DNA of 64,000 bases from Phylloscopus collybita (lineage: Eukaryota; Chordata; Aves; Passeriformes; Phylloscopidae). Both the position numbers and the translations under genes were made by a program. The notes under the pieces were generated by a model. The model did no database searches and had not been told where the DNA came from. It saw nothing but the letters and a program-made list of their open reading frames with translations. This document shows, piece after piece, positions 36,801-48,969 of this stretch. The stretch covers positions 21,797,501 to 21,861,500 of the forward strand of contig JAJNNQ010000009.1 in the NCBI GenBank assembly GCA_027886175.1, in the 5' to 3' direction. Position 1 is the stretch's first letter. Each line of letters starts with the position of its first letter.

Positions 36801-39193
36801 CCACTGAATCAAAAAGCCAGTACTGCTTCAATAATGCTAAGATGCTTATCAAGGAATGCAGAAACCAAAAAAAAGCAAATGCTTTTGCCTGTATCTACAA
36901 TTAAAACAACTACATTATATCATACTAATTACAAATTTTGGGGATGTGCTGATTTTCTGTATCACCTTTTTCAACACAGTATATGATCTTGGTGCTGCCA
37001 CAGAACTGTCTATGCAAAAATCTTTGCTGGAACAAATTCCTTGATGAGTTAGAACTGCCATATCAAAACTTAGATGAGCCTATGTACTCACTTATGTGTA
37101 TGACTTACTTAACATCTATATTGTATTAAAATCTATGTTACTATAATTCATACATTTTGCACTCTCATGATGCTGCTGAGAATTAATGACTATTATTCAT
37201 AATCACAAACGATATTTCATTTAAAGCAAACAGAATCATGAAAGGTTAAAAATGCACATAATACATTACCAGTAGGTCTGAAATTTTAATTGTAAAGACA
37301 CTTTAAACAGAAGTAGAAAATATTTCAAATGAAAATATGCCATTTTTCCTCTGCAGTTTAGCAACCATACTGATTTCTGGGTTTTTGTAAAAACCATCTA
37401 TAATTTACTAATTAAAGGTCTCATTCTCTACATTCTAGAGTAAGAAAAATAATAATGGTAGTTATATCCTTCACATACACATTACAGGAATTTATACTAG
37501 AAGCTTGTGCAGCACTTTACAGTCAGCATTTCTGATTTTTTTCTTGTTTTCTATCAGAATGGTAGAACAGTTACAGTTCTTTCTCCATGAATCCTCTCAG
37601 AAATTATTTCCAGCATGCCTGGTGCACAGTGTGAGAGCTTGATGGATGTAATCATAACTGAAAACGTTGTGGTCAAGTTTGCAGACCTTATGAGCAGCAT
37701 TTATGAACATGTGGGAACAACCTTTCTAAAATAATGAACAAGACTGTACATATTTAAGCCTAGAAGTTTCAGGGTCAAGATGGTAATACATACTTGAATA
37801 TCCTTAACTCCTCTTAACTTTCATGTAATTTAGTTTGTTGCATACATGAAGAAAATCAAGAACAGAAAAAATGTTCTCTCTAAATGAATTAAAAACCAAA
37901 AAGCCAAACCCCTAGGAATTGCCTGATCCAAAACTCAGAGCCACTACAAAGACTTCCCTTGACAGCTGTGGACATTTTCCTTCAAATTCAGTATAAAAAC
38001 AATTTTAAATAAACCTTATTTTATATTAGTACTCAATTCCATAGAAGTCTTCCCAGCACACTAAAACAAAGTTATCGTATTTTTTGAAGAATACTCTTCT
38101 TTATGAGAATTGTCTTTATTTTTCTGTAGCAGAATTTCTTAGGGAACATGGGCATGATGTGTTTTTGGAATGAGGTTTGAGCTACGCCAGACTGGGTCTC
38201 AGGTTCCGGTCTGTGTGGAGGTGCAAAGCCCGTGGTGCAGTTAGAAATTATGTTAAGGTGTGGGGCAAAGAACAGTGGCATTTCTGGGTGTTAATTGGTA
38301 TAGTTATAGTGTGAACATGTTAGCCACCTTAAGATTGAAATAAACAATCTGTTTGCATTTTTCTTCATGCTGAATGCCAATGAGAGAATGCCTGTGACTG
38401 TGAACTATATGGAACTGTATATAATCTGCCATCTTAGGGAGAATAAACGGAGAATGTAGGTTGACCACAATGGTTCTATCTGCGTTGCTCTGTCCAGTTT
38501 TCCCACATTATAAGGCGTTCTCTGCTTCAATTTTCTATTCACATGACACAGAACAAACCCTTGGATTGTGTCTGAAAGCATTATTTTAAAAGGCAGTACC
38601 ACATACTGCTCTTTCAGCACATGGGGAGGGCAGAGTGTATCTCCTTCCGTTTCTAGTTAAAGCCTGACTGCAACACTGATAGATTGGTACTGGCAGGATG
38701 TACAGAGACTTACACTTGAGAACACTACCTGTTTATTCAATAGAAACTACCCTGTAAAGGAACTAGTGTCTCAAACAAAGATTCATAGGTCTTTTGTGAT
38801 ACTCCTACCAAATGAGCCAAAAAGAAGATGCAAACAAAGAGTCCAGCCAAAAGTCTTCTAGCATGTGCAAAAATTGTATGTATCCTGTAACGCAGCAATG
38901 CTTCAGCCTATGCTACAGAACTGCCAAAGTTTCACACCCATCAGGCACTGCCTGTCTAATTTATCAGAGACATGTCTGATTCCATCCTACACATCCAAAG
39001 TTTAGGGCATCTCATCAGGCACCACCATTATAAAATGAACCTACAGAATTGATACTTACGAGGTATTATCAACAAGTAGCTACCCTTTGGGGCATTATCA
39101 GGCCAGTTTAGCTAACAGCTAAACCTGCAAGTTCAAGAAGTTATTTTAATCTTCCTTACAGTATGTAGCCCACAAGAAGACACAGTAGGTTAC
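33876..39193 (-). other. APBB2: APBB2 intron between the WW exon and the 63-nt exon
   Basis: This 5.3 kb intron starts at GAG|GTAACC and ends at GTGTCTAG. Close to its 3' end is a U/C-rich tract in transcript sense (33916-33955). A segment at about 38100-38510 is richer in CpG and has TATA-like and AATAAA motifs (see findings). Otherwise I see nothing in it. Confidence 0.8.
33916..33955 (-). promoter_or_regulatory. APBB2: Long U/C tract upstream of the 63-nt exon
   Basis: On the transcript strand this is about 40 nt made only of T with scattered C, ending some 40 nt before the exon's acceptor. Such tracts often bind polypyrimidine-tract-binding proteins that repress cassette exons. That role is inferred. 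It could also be just a decayed poly-A/T microsatellite. Confidence 0.4.
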
Positions 39194-39402
39194 CTCAGTT
39201 TCTGGAGTAGGAGATGGAGTAATGGAACCAAGCGATCCTTTTCGTGAGCCCTGGAGATCTGTTGGGATGGACACAGGACGCTGCCATTGAGTTGTTCCTG
39301 TTGGTATGTGCCAGTAGTAGACCCCAGCAATGTCATTTATTTTTTTCCAACCAGGTGGTAAGTCTGGGTCTGTCTGAAATGAATGATCACTCCATATATC
39401 TG
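39194..39402 (-). CDS. APBB2: APBB2 WW-domain exon
   Basis: This 209-nt exon carries the whole WW domain. The core runs from LPPGW (exon residues 15-19) through the aromatic YYW (29-31) to TTQWQRP (37-43), with both signature tryptophans and the closing proline present. After it come SIPTDLQGSRKGSLGS and a Ser/Pro linker ending PTPETE at a GAG|GTAACC donor, phase 0. In this family the WW domain binds polyproline ligands such as Mena (known for FE65, inferred here). The exon completes the split codon left by the upstream exon. Its acceptor is the tandem TCTCAGCAG, so the exon may start at 39402 or 39399, giving ETADIWSD or ETDIWSD. The coordinates given use the upstream AG. Confidence 0.96.
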
Positions 39403-39408
39403 CTGAGA
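39399..39408 (-). promoter_or_regulatory. APBB2: NAGNAG tandem splice acceptor of the WW exon
   Basis: The minus strand reads TTCTCAGCAG directly before ATATATGG. Either AG keeps the frame with the phase-1 donor at 61494. The upstream AG adds one alanine (ETADIWSD) and the downstream one omits it (ETDIWSD). Confidence 0.85.
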
Positions 39409-42400
39409 ACAAGAAAAACAAAATCACACAAAGACACAAAGTTCTTGCATGGGTCTGCACACCTGGTATTGCTGTTTTCCAGTTCCTGTGCAAATGAACA
39501 CCAGAAAAACCTATCAAATTATTGAGGCTCAATGTAACATGACAGATGAATAAGCTCTTGTTATACTGCTGTTCTTAATCCCTTTTTGGAATTAAAAGTT
39601 GTTAGTCCGTCCTTCAAGCCTTCTACTAGGAACTTTCTTATGGGTGCCTTTTTCTGAGTCTCTCTCATATCTGGTACCCAAATTTATGCACATACACACA
39701 AACAGCCACAGAAATGTCATGATAACTTGAAATAACTCTTACATTCCAAGGTACAAACTAGACTATTTCTTCCCCATATCCACTTAAAAAGTTCCTAAAT
39801 TACTGATTTACCCTTGAGGACTAATCTAAGCAAGTTCTGCAGACAAAATGCTAGATGATATCATTACACTCAAATCTAATAAAAAGCCTCAAAAGCCTCA
39901 CCTATGGCCCAAATCTGACATCAGCAACATTGCCATAATCAGTTCCAGAACTTCACAAGTATTCCAAACATTTGCTTTTAAATGTCTCCTGTTGTGACGT
40001 CTATGGCACTCAAGTACATAGTTCCTGACTCCAAGATCTTACATGTTTTAAAGCCTATTCATCTTCAACCTTGCCCACTTTTGTTTTCCAGCTGAATAAA
40101 TTGACTGCATTCTTCTCAACCACATAAAAGGCAAATAAACGCAAAACACCTTCCACAATTTGGGCCACATCATGCAAGAAGTAATATGATCAAATATCTA
40201 AACATCACAGTCAAGTATGTTTGCAACATCTGCAAGTCCAGTTTAAGTTTAAAGTTTAGGCACAACTTCTGTCCTTGCTATACATACATATGGATGGATA
40301 CACAGCTACTCAAACATACAGTCAGGAAAGTCTTAAGCTATGGTTGCATGTAACTACTAATTTCAAACTAATCAACCAAAGATACAGAGGAAGCAACATA
40401 CTATTATTTATTGTTGCAATGACACACAGTAGCAAAAACTCCCAAACAGGAATTACTTTGAAGTAAAAGCAGATAAAACTCACAGCAGAAATAAAATTTT
40501 TAACCCAGAGACTTAAACAAAGAACATTTCTGCAACAATTAGTTACAAAAGAAGAAATTATCTCGTACGTGAACGAACAGTTGAAATAATGTAAAATACC
40601 TGGGATAAGAAAATAGCACCTAGCTGAATAATACTAATTTGTTTTGAAAATGTATCCCCTGGCAAAAATAAATACACCAAAATATGTTTTCATATTTTGA
40701 GAAAGAAAACAGGAATTAGATTCCTTTTCAATTAACATAGCTCAGGACATAGAGAGAGCAGCATTTCCCACAGCAAATGACTGATCTATGTCTGCGTGCG
40801 TGTGCTCCTCACGCAAAGGGACTGGCCTCGGTCCCTCTGACAGGCATGGCTGAACAGGACAGCACCAGAGGGCATGTGCTCATCCTGAAACACCAGGCCT
40901 CCTGTTTGCTATGCAAACCTGCTTGGAAAAAAAAAGAAACGTGTGTCCCAGCCTATGCTGCAGAATGGCAGATTGTGGGGATAACCTTTTCACAGGCTGT
41001 GGCTTCCTGCTAGCATGAACTGGAAAGCCTCCCTGGTGCACTGACTGTTCCAACAGATGAAAGCACTCAGCGTGCAAGTCAAAGGTAATGCGGCGGCACA
41101 AGAGATACCAGCACAAGGACAACAAAATAAGCAGCAACACACAAAATCTAACAAGACAGATGAATGCACTTGAGGCATCAGAGACCTACTACAGGATATT
41201 GGGACATCGGTGGCTTTACTCTGAATGTGGAATGACAGGCAGTTAGATAATTTCCCTCTGAATTTGAATGACCTCAATGGCATGACATTTCAAAATATGT
41301 AATTTTTGTTGCACATTAGCTAGATGTTATCTTCACTTCCAAGAGAACCTGGTGATGATAAGCAAGGTGTGGGGACAGAGAGTCGGTGCCTCTCTGCTGA
41401 GGTCCTTGTGCATGAGGGAACCTGGTTTACTGAAGGCCAACCACATTTCCTTCTTAAAGAAAATACTCTTAAGGAAGGCAACATGTCTAACACAATAAAT
41501 TTTGTACTGAACTGGGAGTTGTACTTGGAAAAACAGACCTGTATTTTGCACATGCATCTCATCTTCAGGCGAAAACAAACCCCACCTATCAGCATGGTGA
41601 GGGCACTAATTGATGGACAAAGAGAGTAATCTTGAGTAAGAGGAGATGCAGCCCCAAAGGGCTTGAGTTTGACAGCTTACATGACTTCAAAACAGAGGCT
41701 GTAAAAATACTGTACAGAGTTATCACAGTGCTGGAAGCTCTGTACCTGGGAGGTGCAGTACAGTAATAGCTCCTCTGCCACAGGACAATTTTAACTGTTA
41801 TTTCACGTGCTAAAACCACGTTTTTTGAAAACTGGGAGACAGCAGCAAGGTAGAGTCATACTAAGACAGAAAATACATTCAGGAAAATCTGAGAGGTATC
41901 ATTGCACTCTTCAAAGGACACATGCTTTGCTTTTCCAGGGATTCGTTTCAACAGAGGGATCTCATTTTGCTTCCATGGAAGCAGTAGCAGCAGATGTGAG
42001 TGCATGGCCTCTGGCTAATGCAAATGCAGGTCTGTTGGAGTTAGTGGAAGCACTAGACTTTAAGTCAATCTTTCTAGCTTAAAGAGGGCTTATTTCACTG
42101 CCTGGGAGCAGAACGCCCAAGTGAGACTGCTTGTCTGCAAGGCTCAACAATACTTGTAAACACTTGATCTACACTATCTAAATAGGTTAAGTAATAAAAT
42201 ACCCACACTGTACAGAGATAAAGATGAGGTATCTCTTTTTTGTTTTGTACTTCTAGCTTAGTTATCTCAATTCTTACAATGGTTTTGTAACCATTTTTCT
42301 TCTGTTAAGATCCTCTGAAGAAAAGGGCCACCATCCCAACACCGGATTTGATCCAGACTGTGATTGTCTATCACTGTCTCAAATGTATACTTCCACAGTA

Positions 42401-45348
42401 AAAAAATTAACTGAAAAGGAGTGTTCATTGTCCAGGCTGGAAGCATGATGGTACAAACAGGAACACTTGCAGTGTTTTCCAAATGTAAAAAAATAATCTG
42501 GTCAATAATAAACCTGTAAAGTCACTTCTGAATCTCTGACCCTCCCATTGCTCACATCCCAGCAGTAGATGCACAATATAAATGAAGAATTCAAACTGAA
42601 AAGCACCTTGTCTGTAATAAGAGATCTACATCAAAGCTTCCTATGTCAAAAATTTCAGAGAATGGGACAACAACAGTATTCAACATGTTGTCCTAGTGTT
42701 TGGGCACCAATGGGAAACCACTAGCTTCATATCCGATCTCTGTCTTCATTGCTGGGCTGAAGCATAATGAAGAGCTGTCCACCATATCACATGTGTATTA
42801 CAGATGCTATCCTTCTGGGCAACAGAGGGGAAGCCCAGAAAGGAACTGAGAAGACAGGATTAAAAGGGTTTAATAAAAGGAAAAGGTTGGGGGAAATACT
42901 GTTTTCTTTTCTGAAGATCTAAAATCTCGAAATGAAAATTCTTTACTTCTGTCTTCTGCATCTAGATAAAAACAAAACTAAAGGAAAAGAAGGCCACAGA
43001 AACTTAGGCTTTTTGAAGAGATGCCAACAACTTCAGCAGATCCAGGATTTAATCCTAAGAGAAGCATATACCTCCCCACCCCATACACATGCTGAAAATC
43101 TAGTCAGGCACTACAGGGAGAGGAAGATTTTTTTATTAATGACTGAAGGCAAGCAAAATTCAAGGAGCACTCTCCTTTCAGTAGTACAGTAGAAACAACA
43201 TAGGTCATGTGTATTCTTATTCCATCTATTTCCTGCAGTGGGCTCAATGTGCAAGTTTAAATTGTTTGGTTTTACTGAAGTCTCCAAAGATAACTTCTCA
43301 CTTTTAATGCAGTACAGCAAAATCAACAGCTTCACCTACTCGCATGATTCACACCGATGATGGCCACAGGCAGCCTCGCCTAAGCATCACTGCAAGCAGC
43401 ATGAATGCTATCTCAGAAACAAATGCAGCAAAAATAGAAGTCAGCAGGTCAAATAATCATAAATCAGACAAGTCTGTCTAATTTGGGGAATGATACTCAA
43501 CAAGGAGTGATAACCAGCCAGAAGCTGGTCATTTGTCACCATCTTTGCTCACAGCATGTAACTGGTTGTCATGACAACCCTGTCATCCTCCTTGCTGAAC
43601 TGCTGAACCAGTCACCAGTCACATGCACTTGGGGAGAGGAAGATTCTCTAACACTTTCCAGGAAAACATGCTGAAACGTGGGATTTACAGGCATACACGC
43701 AACCAGATTCCATCTGTGCCAAAATGATTTGCTGCTTTGATCAACTGTAAAACCAGCCATGATCAGAAAAGACTGACTTTGTAAAAATCCTAAGGATGTT
43801 TGGGATGAATCGCCTGTACAATTTTGCTTTTTCATGAGATGTGACCTTTGTCTGGCTGTGTAAATGAGTTACTACAAGCATAAGAGGCATTCAAGCAGAG
43901 ATGACTAGTCTAATGAATAGGAGAGGAAAGCAGATTTGTCAACATGCAGGAAAAAAATCCAAAACCCACAGCTAAACCCACTTGTCTTGCTGTCTTGGCT
44001 TATGTCCCCTTTCAACAACCAAAGCCCAGGCTGCTGATGAAGGGACCACAGTACTAGCACAATTACCAAAGAAAACAAGGGCAAGTGAATTCAGCAGAGG
44101 GGCTCTGAAGAATTGCTGGTGTCAGCCAAGGATGAGGGCAATGGATGATACTAGCTGTCCTGCTTAAATGGGAGAATTTTTGGGTTCTTCAAGTTGTCTG
44201 CTCAGGAGCAATACAGTCTGAGGTGCAGAGGTGAAGCTGTGAGAAGCCAGCACCACAGCTTGTGTTTCCAGGAGTTGATACTAACAGCAGCAGCAGCAGG
44301 AGGAAAAAGTACTGCAGTAAGACTGTGAGGAAAGGTCTGCATGTTCTTTCCTGGAAAATGGGCAAAAATCAGGTAAACACAAGAGGACTAGCCTGTTTAC
44401 CAACCAAAAACATTTATCCACAAAACAAGCAGAGTCTGGTAAAGTAAGGAAGAAAGACTTGGAGGCAAACTGAACTGCTGTCTCAAAGGTGCTGTTGTGG
44501 CAACAGGAGGACTAGGAACAAGCCAGCCTCTGTCCCATCTGGAGGAGGGTGGCTGTTTAGACAGGTGAAGCAGTGGCAACAACATGAAATTATAGACATA
44601 TAGGAAGGATCATATCAGCTTCAGCAAAAGCTGATGAATGGCTACCTGAAAAGTGCTGTACTGGAGACACATCCTATGGCTCTTGCACAACCTTTACTGT
44701 GACAAGATCTCAATCTCTTGATTAGGGTGCTGGACATTAGGAGAGCCGGGCAACTAAGATGATGTACTGGGTCTGGTTGGAATTGGGCTAATTTTCTTTC
44801 TTAGCAGCCTGTAAAGTACTGCACATTACATTTGTGACCAAAACACGTGCTGGAAACATACCAGTGGTTTGGTAATTGCTGAGCAGTGCCTGCATAGGCC
44901 CGAGATCATCTCTAGTCTCAGCCTCAAGCAAACAGGCTAGGCATTGGCCTGCTAGTGCTAGTTTTGCTCACTTTTTGTATATGATCATTTATTTCTTCGC
45001 TTTCTTTATTGTGAGTCATGACTTCTCACTTTTGCTCTTCCAGTTCCCTTCCCCATCCCACTGGTGGGAGGAAACAAGCCACCACAGAATTCAAAGCATG
45101 TTGGCCAACCTAAGATCCAGGAAAAAATAAGCAGGTACTGTCTGGGGTGGAATGAAAAGGAGTCCCAAACAAGTGAGGGCAGCATATAAACAAATGCCCT
45201 TTCCATCAACTTGGTCCTTAAATGAGATAGTATCTGAATGAGGCACACTAATACCTTAGAAGATTTCTACCACCTAATTTTCAAAGCAGTCAGAATAATT
45301 TGCTACTGTTTTAGCAAGTGATCTACTGCTTATAAATACATTTTTCAT

Positions 45349-45540
45349 ATCACAGAATTACAGAATGGTTGGGGTTGCAAGGGACTTCTGGAGATCATCT
45401 TGTCCAATCCCAGAGGTGCACCTAGAGAAGGTTACACAGGATTGCATCCAGGTGGGTTTTGAATATCTCCAGAGAAGCAGACTCCACAACCTCTCTGGGC
45501 AGCCTGTTCCAGTGCTCACCCTCACAGTAAAGAATACAGC
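45349..45540 (-). mobile_element. CR1 3'-end fragment
   Basis: In minus orientation: 'atcacagaattacagaatgg', 'gggacttctggagatcatct', 'ctctgggcagcctgttccag' and 'ctcacagtaaagaa'. It is more diverged towards its far end, so the right boundary is approximate. Confidence 0.88.
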
Positions 45541-46421
45541 CATTATAAGTGGGTTTCTAGCTTATTTGAAACACTAGTTCTCTATTCCTTCCACTAGATG
45601 GCAAAAGCTTTTACCTAAAGAGAAGTTCAAAACACAGCAGACTGCATACCTCTAATTTGGTTTAAATCTGCTGTGATCACTCATTGTGTGATTGTGACCC
45701 AAATGACCTCCTCACCTCAAAGGACTCTGAACAGCAAATAAATAGTTCATCAAGAGCTATTCAAAAGCATTATCATCATTAGCAAATTACTAAAAATGGT
45801 ATTGCAAGTCAGCTCTCAGGGCTAAACCAACCCAGCAGCAATCTGCATCTGCTTCTCTGTTTTTACTTTTTGTATTGTATCTCTTCTTCCCATGCCATTC
45901 CCCACAGAGAGCAGAACTGCACCATATGGTCTCATGTTCTGGGTTCATAACCTATTTAACTACTTCATCTTGTTTTAGGAGCAGGGTGTTTTTTGGTCTA
46001 AAGAGGAAGGATTAAATGACCACCCCACCCAAGGGACTGCTAGAGTCACCCAGTGAAGCCTGTGCATGCACTGTCACACCAGCAGACACACTGCACAGCA
46101 CACCAAGGGAAAGCATGGAGGCCAGCCTTCCTTCCCTTCACAAAATTTATCTGTCACAACAGCAGCCAAGCATTCGGTAGAAAAACTGGCAAAATTATGT
46201 TGGTAGCAGCTCCAGATTTATGTATTTCTCTCTTAAAACAGAGAGTCTGATTCTCCTGTCTCCTCAAAGTGAATTGGTATGCTAGTACCAAACCATCTAT
46301 AGAATAAACCCTTTGTTTATTTTGGGCAATGAACAAATATAATCTGGAATTTTCACACAGGTCTGTGCAAGCTCCCTGTACCCAAGCACCAGACAAACAC
46401 ACACAATGCACAGAGATCAAC

Positions 46422-46470
46422 CAGTGTAACTACACATCAGTGTAGGGACTACAGTGTGACTACACATCAG
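46422..46470 (+). repeat. Two-copy 19-bp direct repeat
   Basis: 'cagtgtaactacacatcag' at 46422-46440 recurs with one change at 46452-46470. Confidence 0.85.
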
Positions 46471-48588
46471 AATCCCCTTCCATCCTACAGTATGGACTGC
46501 TCTTCCTAGTATGAAAAACTTGCTCAATTTAGTACTATCAGTAAAAGCTGGAATGTGACTTTTAACAAGCTATATAGTGGGTTCATTTGCCACTTTACAG
46601 CTGCAGTGAAATGTGCATTAGAGAGCTAACTGAAGGCCGAACTGGTTTTTTCCAACACAGAAGCCAAAGACCTAGCATTTCCCCATCTGCAAATTTCATG
46701 TTGCTACAATAACAAAGGGATGGGAGAATTTATCATGGTGAAGATCCACTTAGAGATGTGTAAGTGTGAAGTTTTGCATAAGCCTAGGAAGCAGCCCATT
46801 GGCCCCACAGCCCATGGCCTGCCTGCAGTGAGAGACACTGATGGGGAAGCTCGGGCACCTCGGGCACCTCCAGCCCACGCTGAGGCCTTGTAAGACGGTG
46901 AACTCAAGCTTCACCTCCCAGCCTTCAAACTTGGAGACCTTCTATAAAAAAAAAAAAGCCAACAACCAAACAACAGTAACCTTTTCAAAAGTAATTTTGC
47001 TTCAGCTGAACTAAGTCTTTTCCTGAACAATGCATAGAGCCATACATGAAGTGCAATGCACAGGAAGGCTTTATGAACGGGGGCTTCTGACAGCAGATGG
47101 AAGCTCCAGAGGAGCTGGCTGTGTTTCACCTGCAGTGGGAGAGGGAAACGTGCTGATAGCACACAGGGGTCTCTTAGCCCTGCAGTTTATTCAGATATTT
47201 CACATCACTACATTGGTATATCAATTCTCCATTAAATCTTTAGTCATGCTGTCCAAATACCTTCTGGTATTAAGAAATCTCATAGATGAATATCATCTTT
47301 GAAAGCATCCATCTAGCATTAGAAATACCAGTATTTTCATTCTCATATCTACTTCATGGCATTCCAGCACTAAAATTCTGTATTTTTCATAGAGTGGATT
47401 CATATATGTAACTGAAGCTAGACTTAAAAATCTGCATTTAAGGAGACAGAAATGGTACCTCTGACAGAACCACTAGCAAGAATTAGAATTATTTTTTCAG
47501 AAAAAATAACTGTGGCTGGCCTAAATCACCCTGGGAACTCTAAGTTAGCAAACAATCGCCAGGAACAAACCCAACACACAACAACTAGGGTCCTATGCCA
47601 GACAGCATTTGAAAGAGAAAAATGAAGGGATTAATTTTAAAATTCCACAGAACCACAAGTCAATTTCACTTGCAATTAGTACCACCTTCAATTCAAAGCC
47701 CATTAGCAAAATGGATGCTTTGAAAGCGAGGATGAATTTCCCTTAAAGAAGCATATGCCCAAAGCACAACTTGAGAAGTTTTCTTTATTGTGAACCCTGA
47801 ATACCCCTAAACACAAACACCTGCCTGGTAAGAATAAAAATATGCCAAAGCACAGGGAAACAATAGACAAAATCTCCAGTGTATGATAAACTGCAAGCCA
47901 GTGAGCTCTCTAAGCACTGTGGAAAACACCTTCTGGTGTTAAGAAATCTCAAAGGTGTTTGTCATCACAAACAGCTGACTGTCATCACATTTACAAACAG
48001 TAAAACAAGAGATGCACAAGCAACAGAATGGTTCTTTCCCCCAGCTGAAAACAGCAGTTAATCTTTACTGAAAACCTACAATTTGTGGACATGTCAGAGG
48101 ACTGCAGGTGGTCTTGGAAAGCCGGATAACCAGTTATGTAGGATGAGAAGTGTGCCCTTTCTGGATTTCTATTCACTTTTGTTGCTGAGCAAAACCAAAA
48201 GACTGTAGATAGATCCTACAGGATTAGGATACGCAGTTTCAAGAGTTGTTTTTCAATGCACAACCTTCACCTTCCTGTTTTCTTCAATGGACAGAGATAC
48301 CCATCACCTCTTTTTTATCAATTTCTTACAGGTTCCTTTACTGTTACTCCTCTGCTTCTTCAAATCCTCATACACAAGGGCAGGTAGTTAATTACCTTTA
48401 GCCACTCTGGAAGGATCAAGGTTATAAAGATTTTTGAAGGTAGCATTTTAGTACTCAGTGGCAGTTGAAGAAGTTACATTTTAGGAACCAAGATCAAGAT
48501 AAAAGTCTTTATGCTTACAGTTTTAATGCAGGATTGAACTATCACAGGACTAGTGCATGCACTTCATGTGCCCTACTATAAAAATGGA

Positions 48589-48969
48589 TGTAACAGAATT
48601 AGAAAAGACAGACAGATAAAAATCTCTCTGAAGGAAGAGACATTGAGTAAAATAGGGCTCTCCAGCTTGGAGAATAAATAACAGGGAGGAGGAGAGCTTG
48701 TCAGAGAAATCTGTAAAATCATGAATGGTGGGAAGAAGGCAAGGATGGAAAGGAAATCATCATTCACTGTTATTTACTGCTTCCTAAAACAGAAAAGCAA
48801 GAGGCATCTAATGAAATTATTGGCGAGCAATTTTATAACAAAAGGAAGTACTTTTCCATGTAATACATAATGGAATTATGGAGCTCACGGTCACAGGATG
48901 TTGTGGATGCTAGAAATACAAATGAGAAAAAAATGATTAAACAAATTCATGTTAGAAAAGTCTATCAAG
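48589..48969 (+). mobile_element. Ancient CR1/L3-like LINE fragment
   Basis: A strongly diverged plus-orientation fragment that follows the order of old amniote CR1/L3 elements: 'agggctctccagcttggaga', 'aaaatcatgaatggtg', 'ctaatgaaattattggcgag', 'aaaaggaagtacttttccat', 'tggagctcacggtcacagga', 'tgttgtggatgctag' and 'aaacaaattcatg'. It differs clearly from the avian CR1 type elsewhere in the window and is probably much older. The family assignment is from recalled consensus. Confidence 0.75.
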
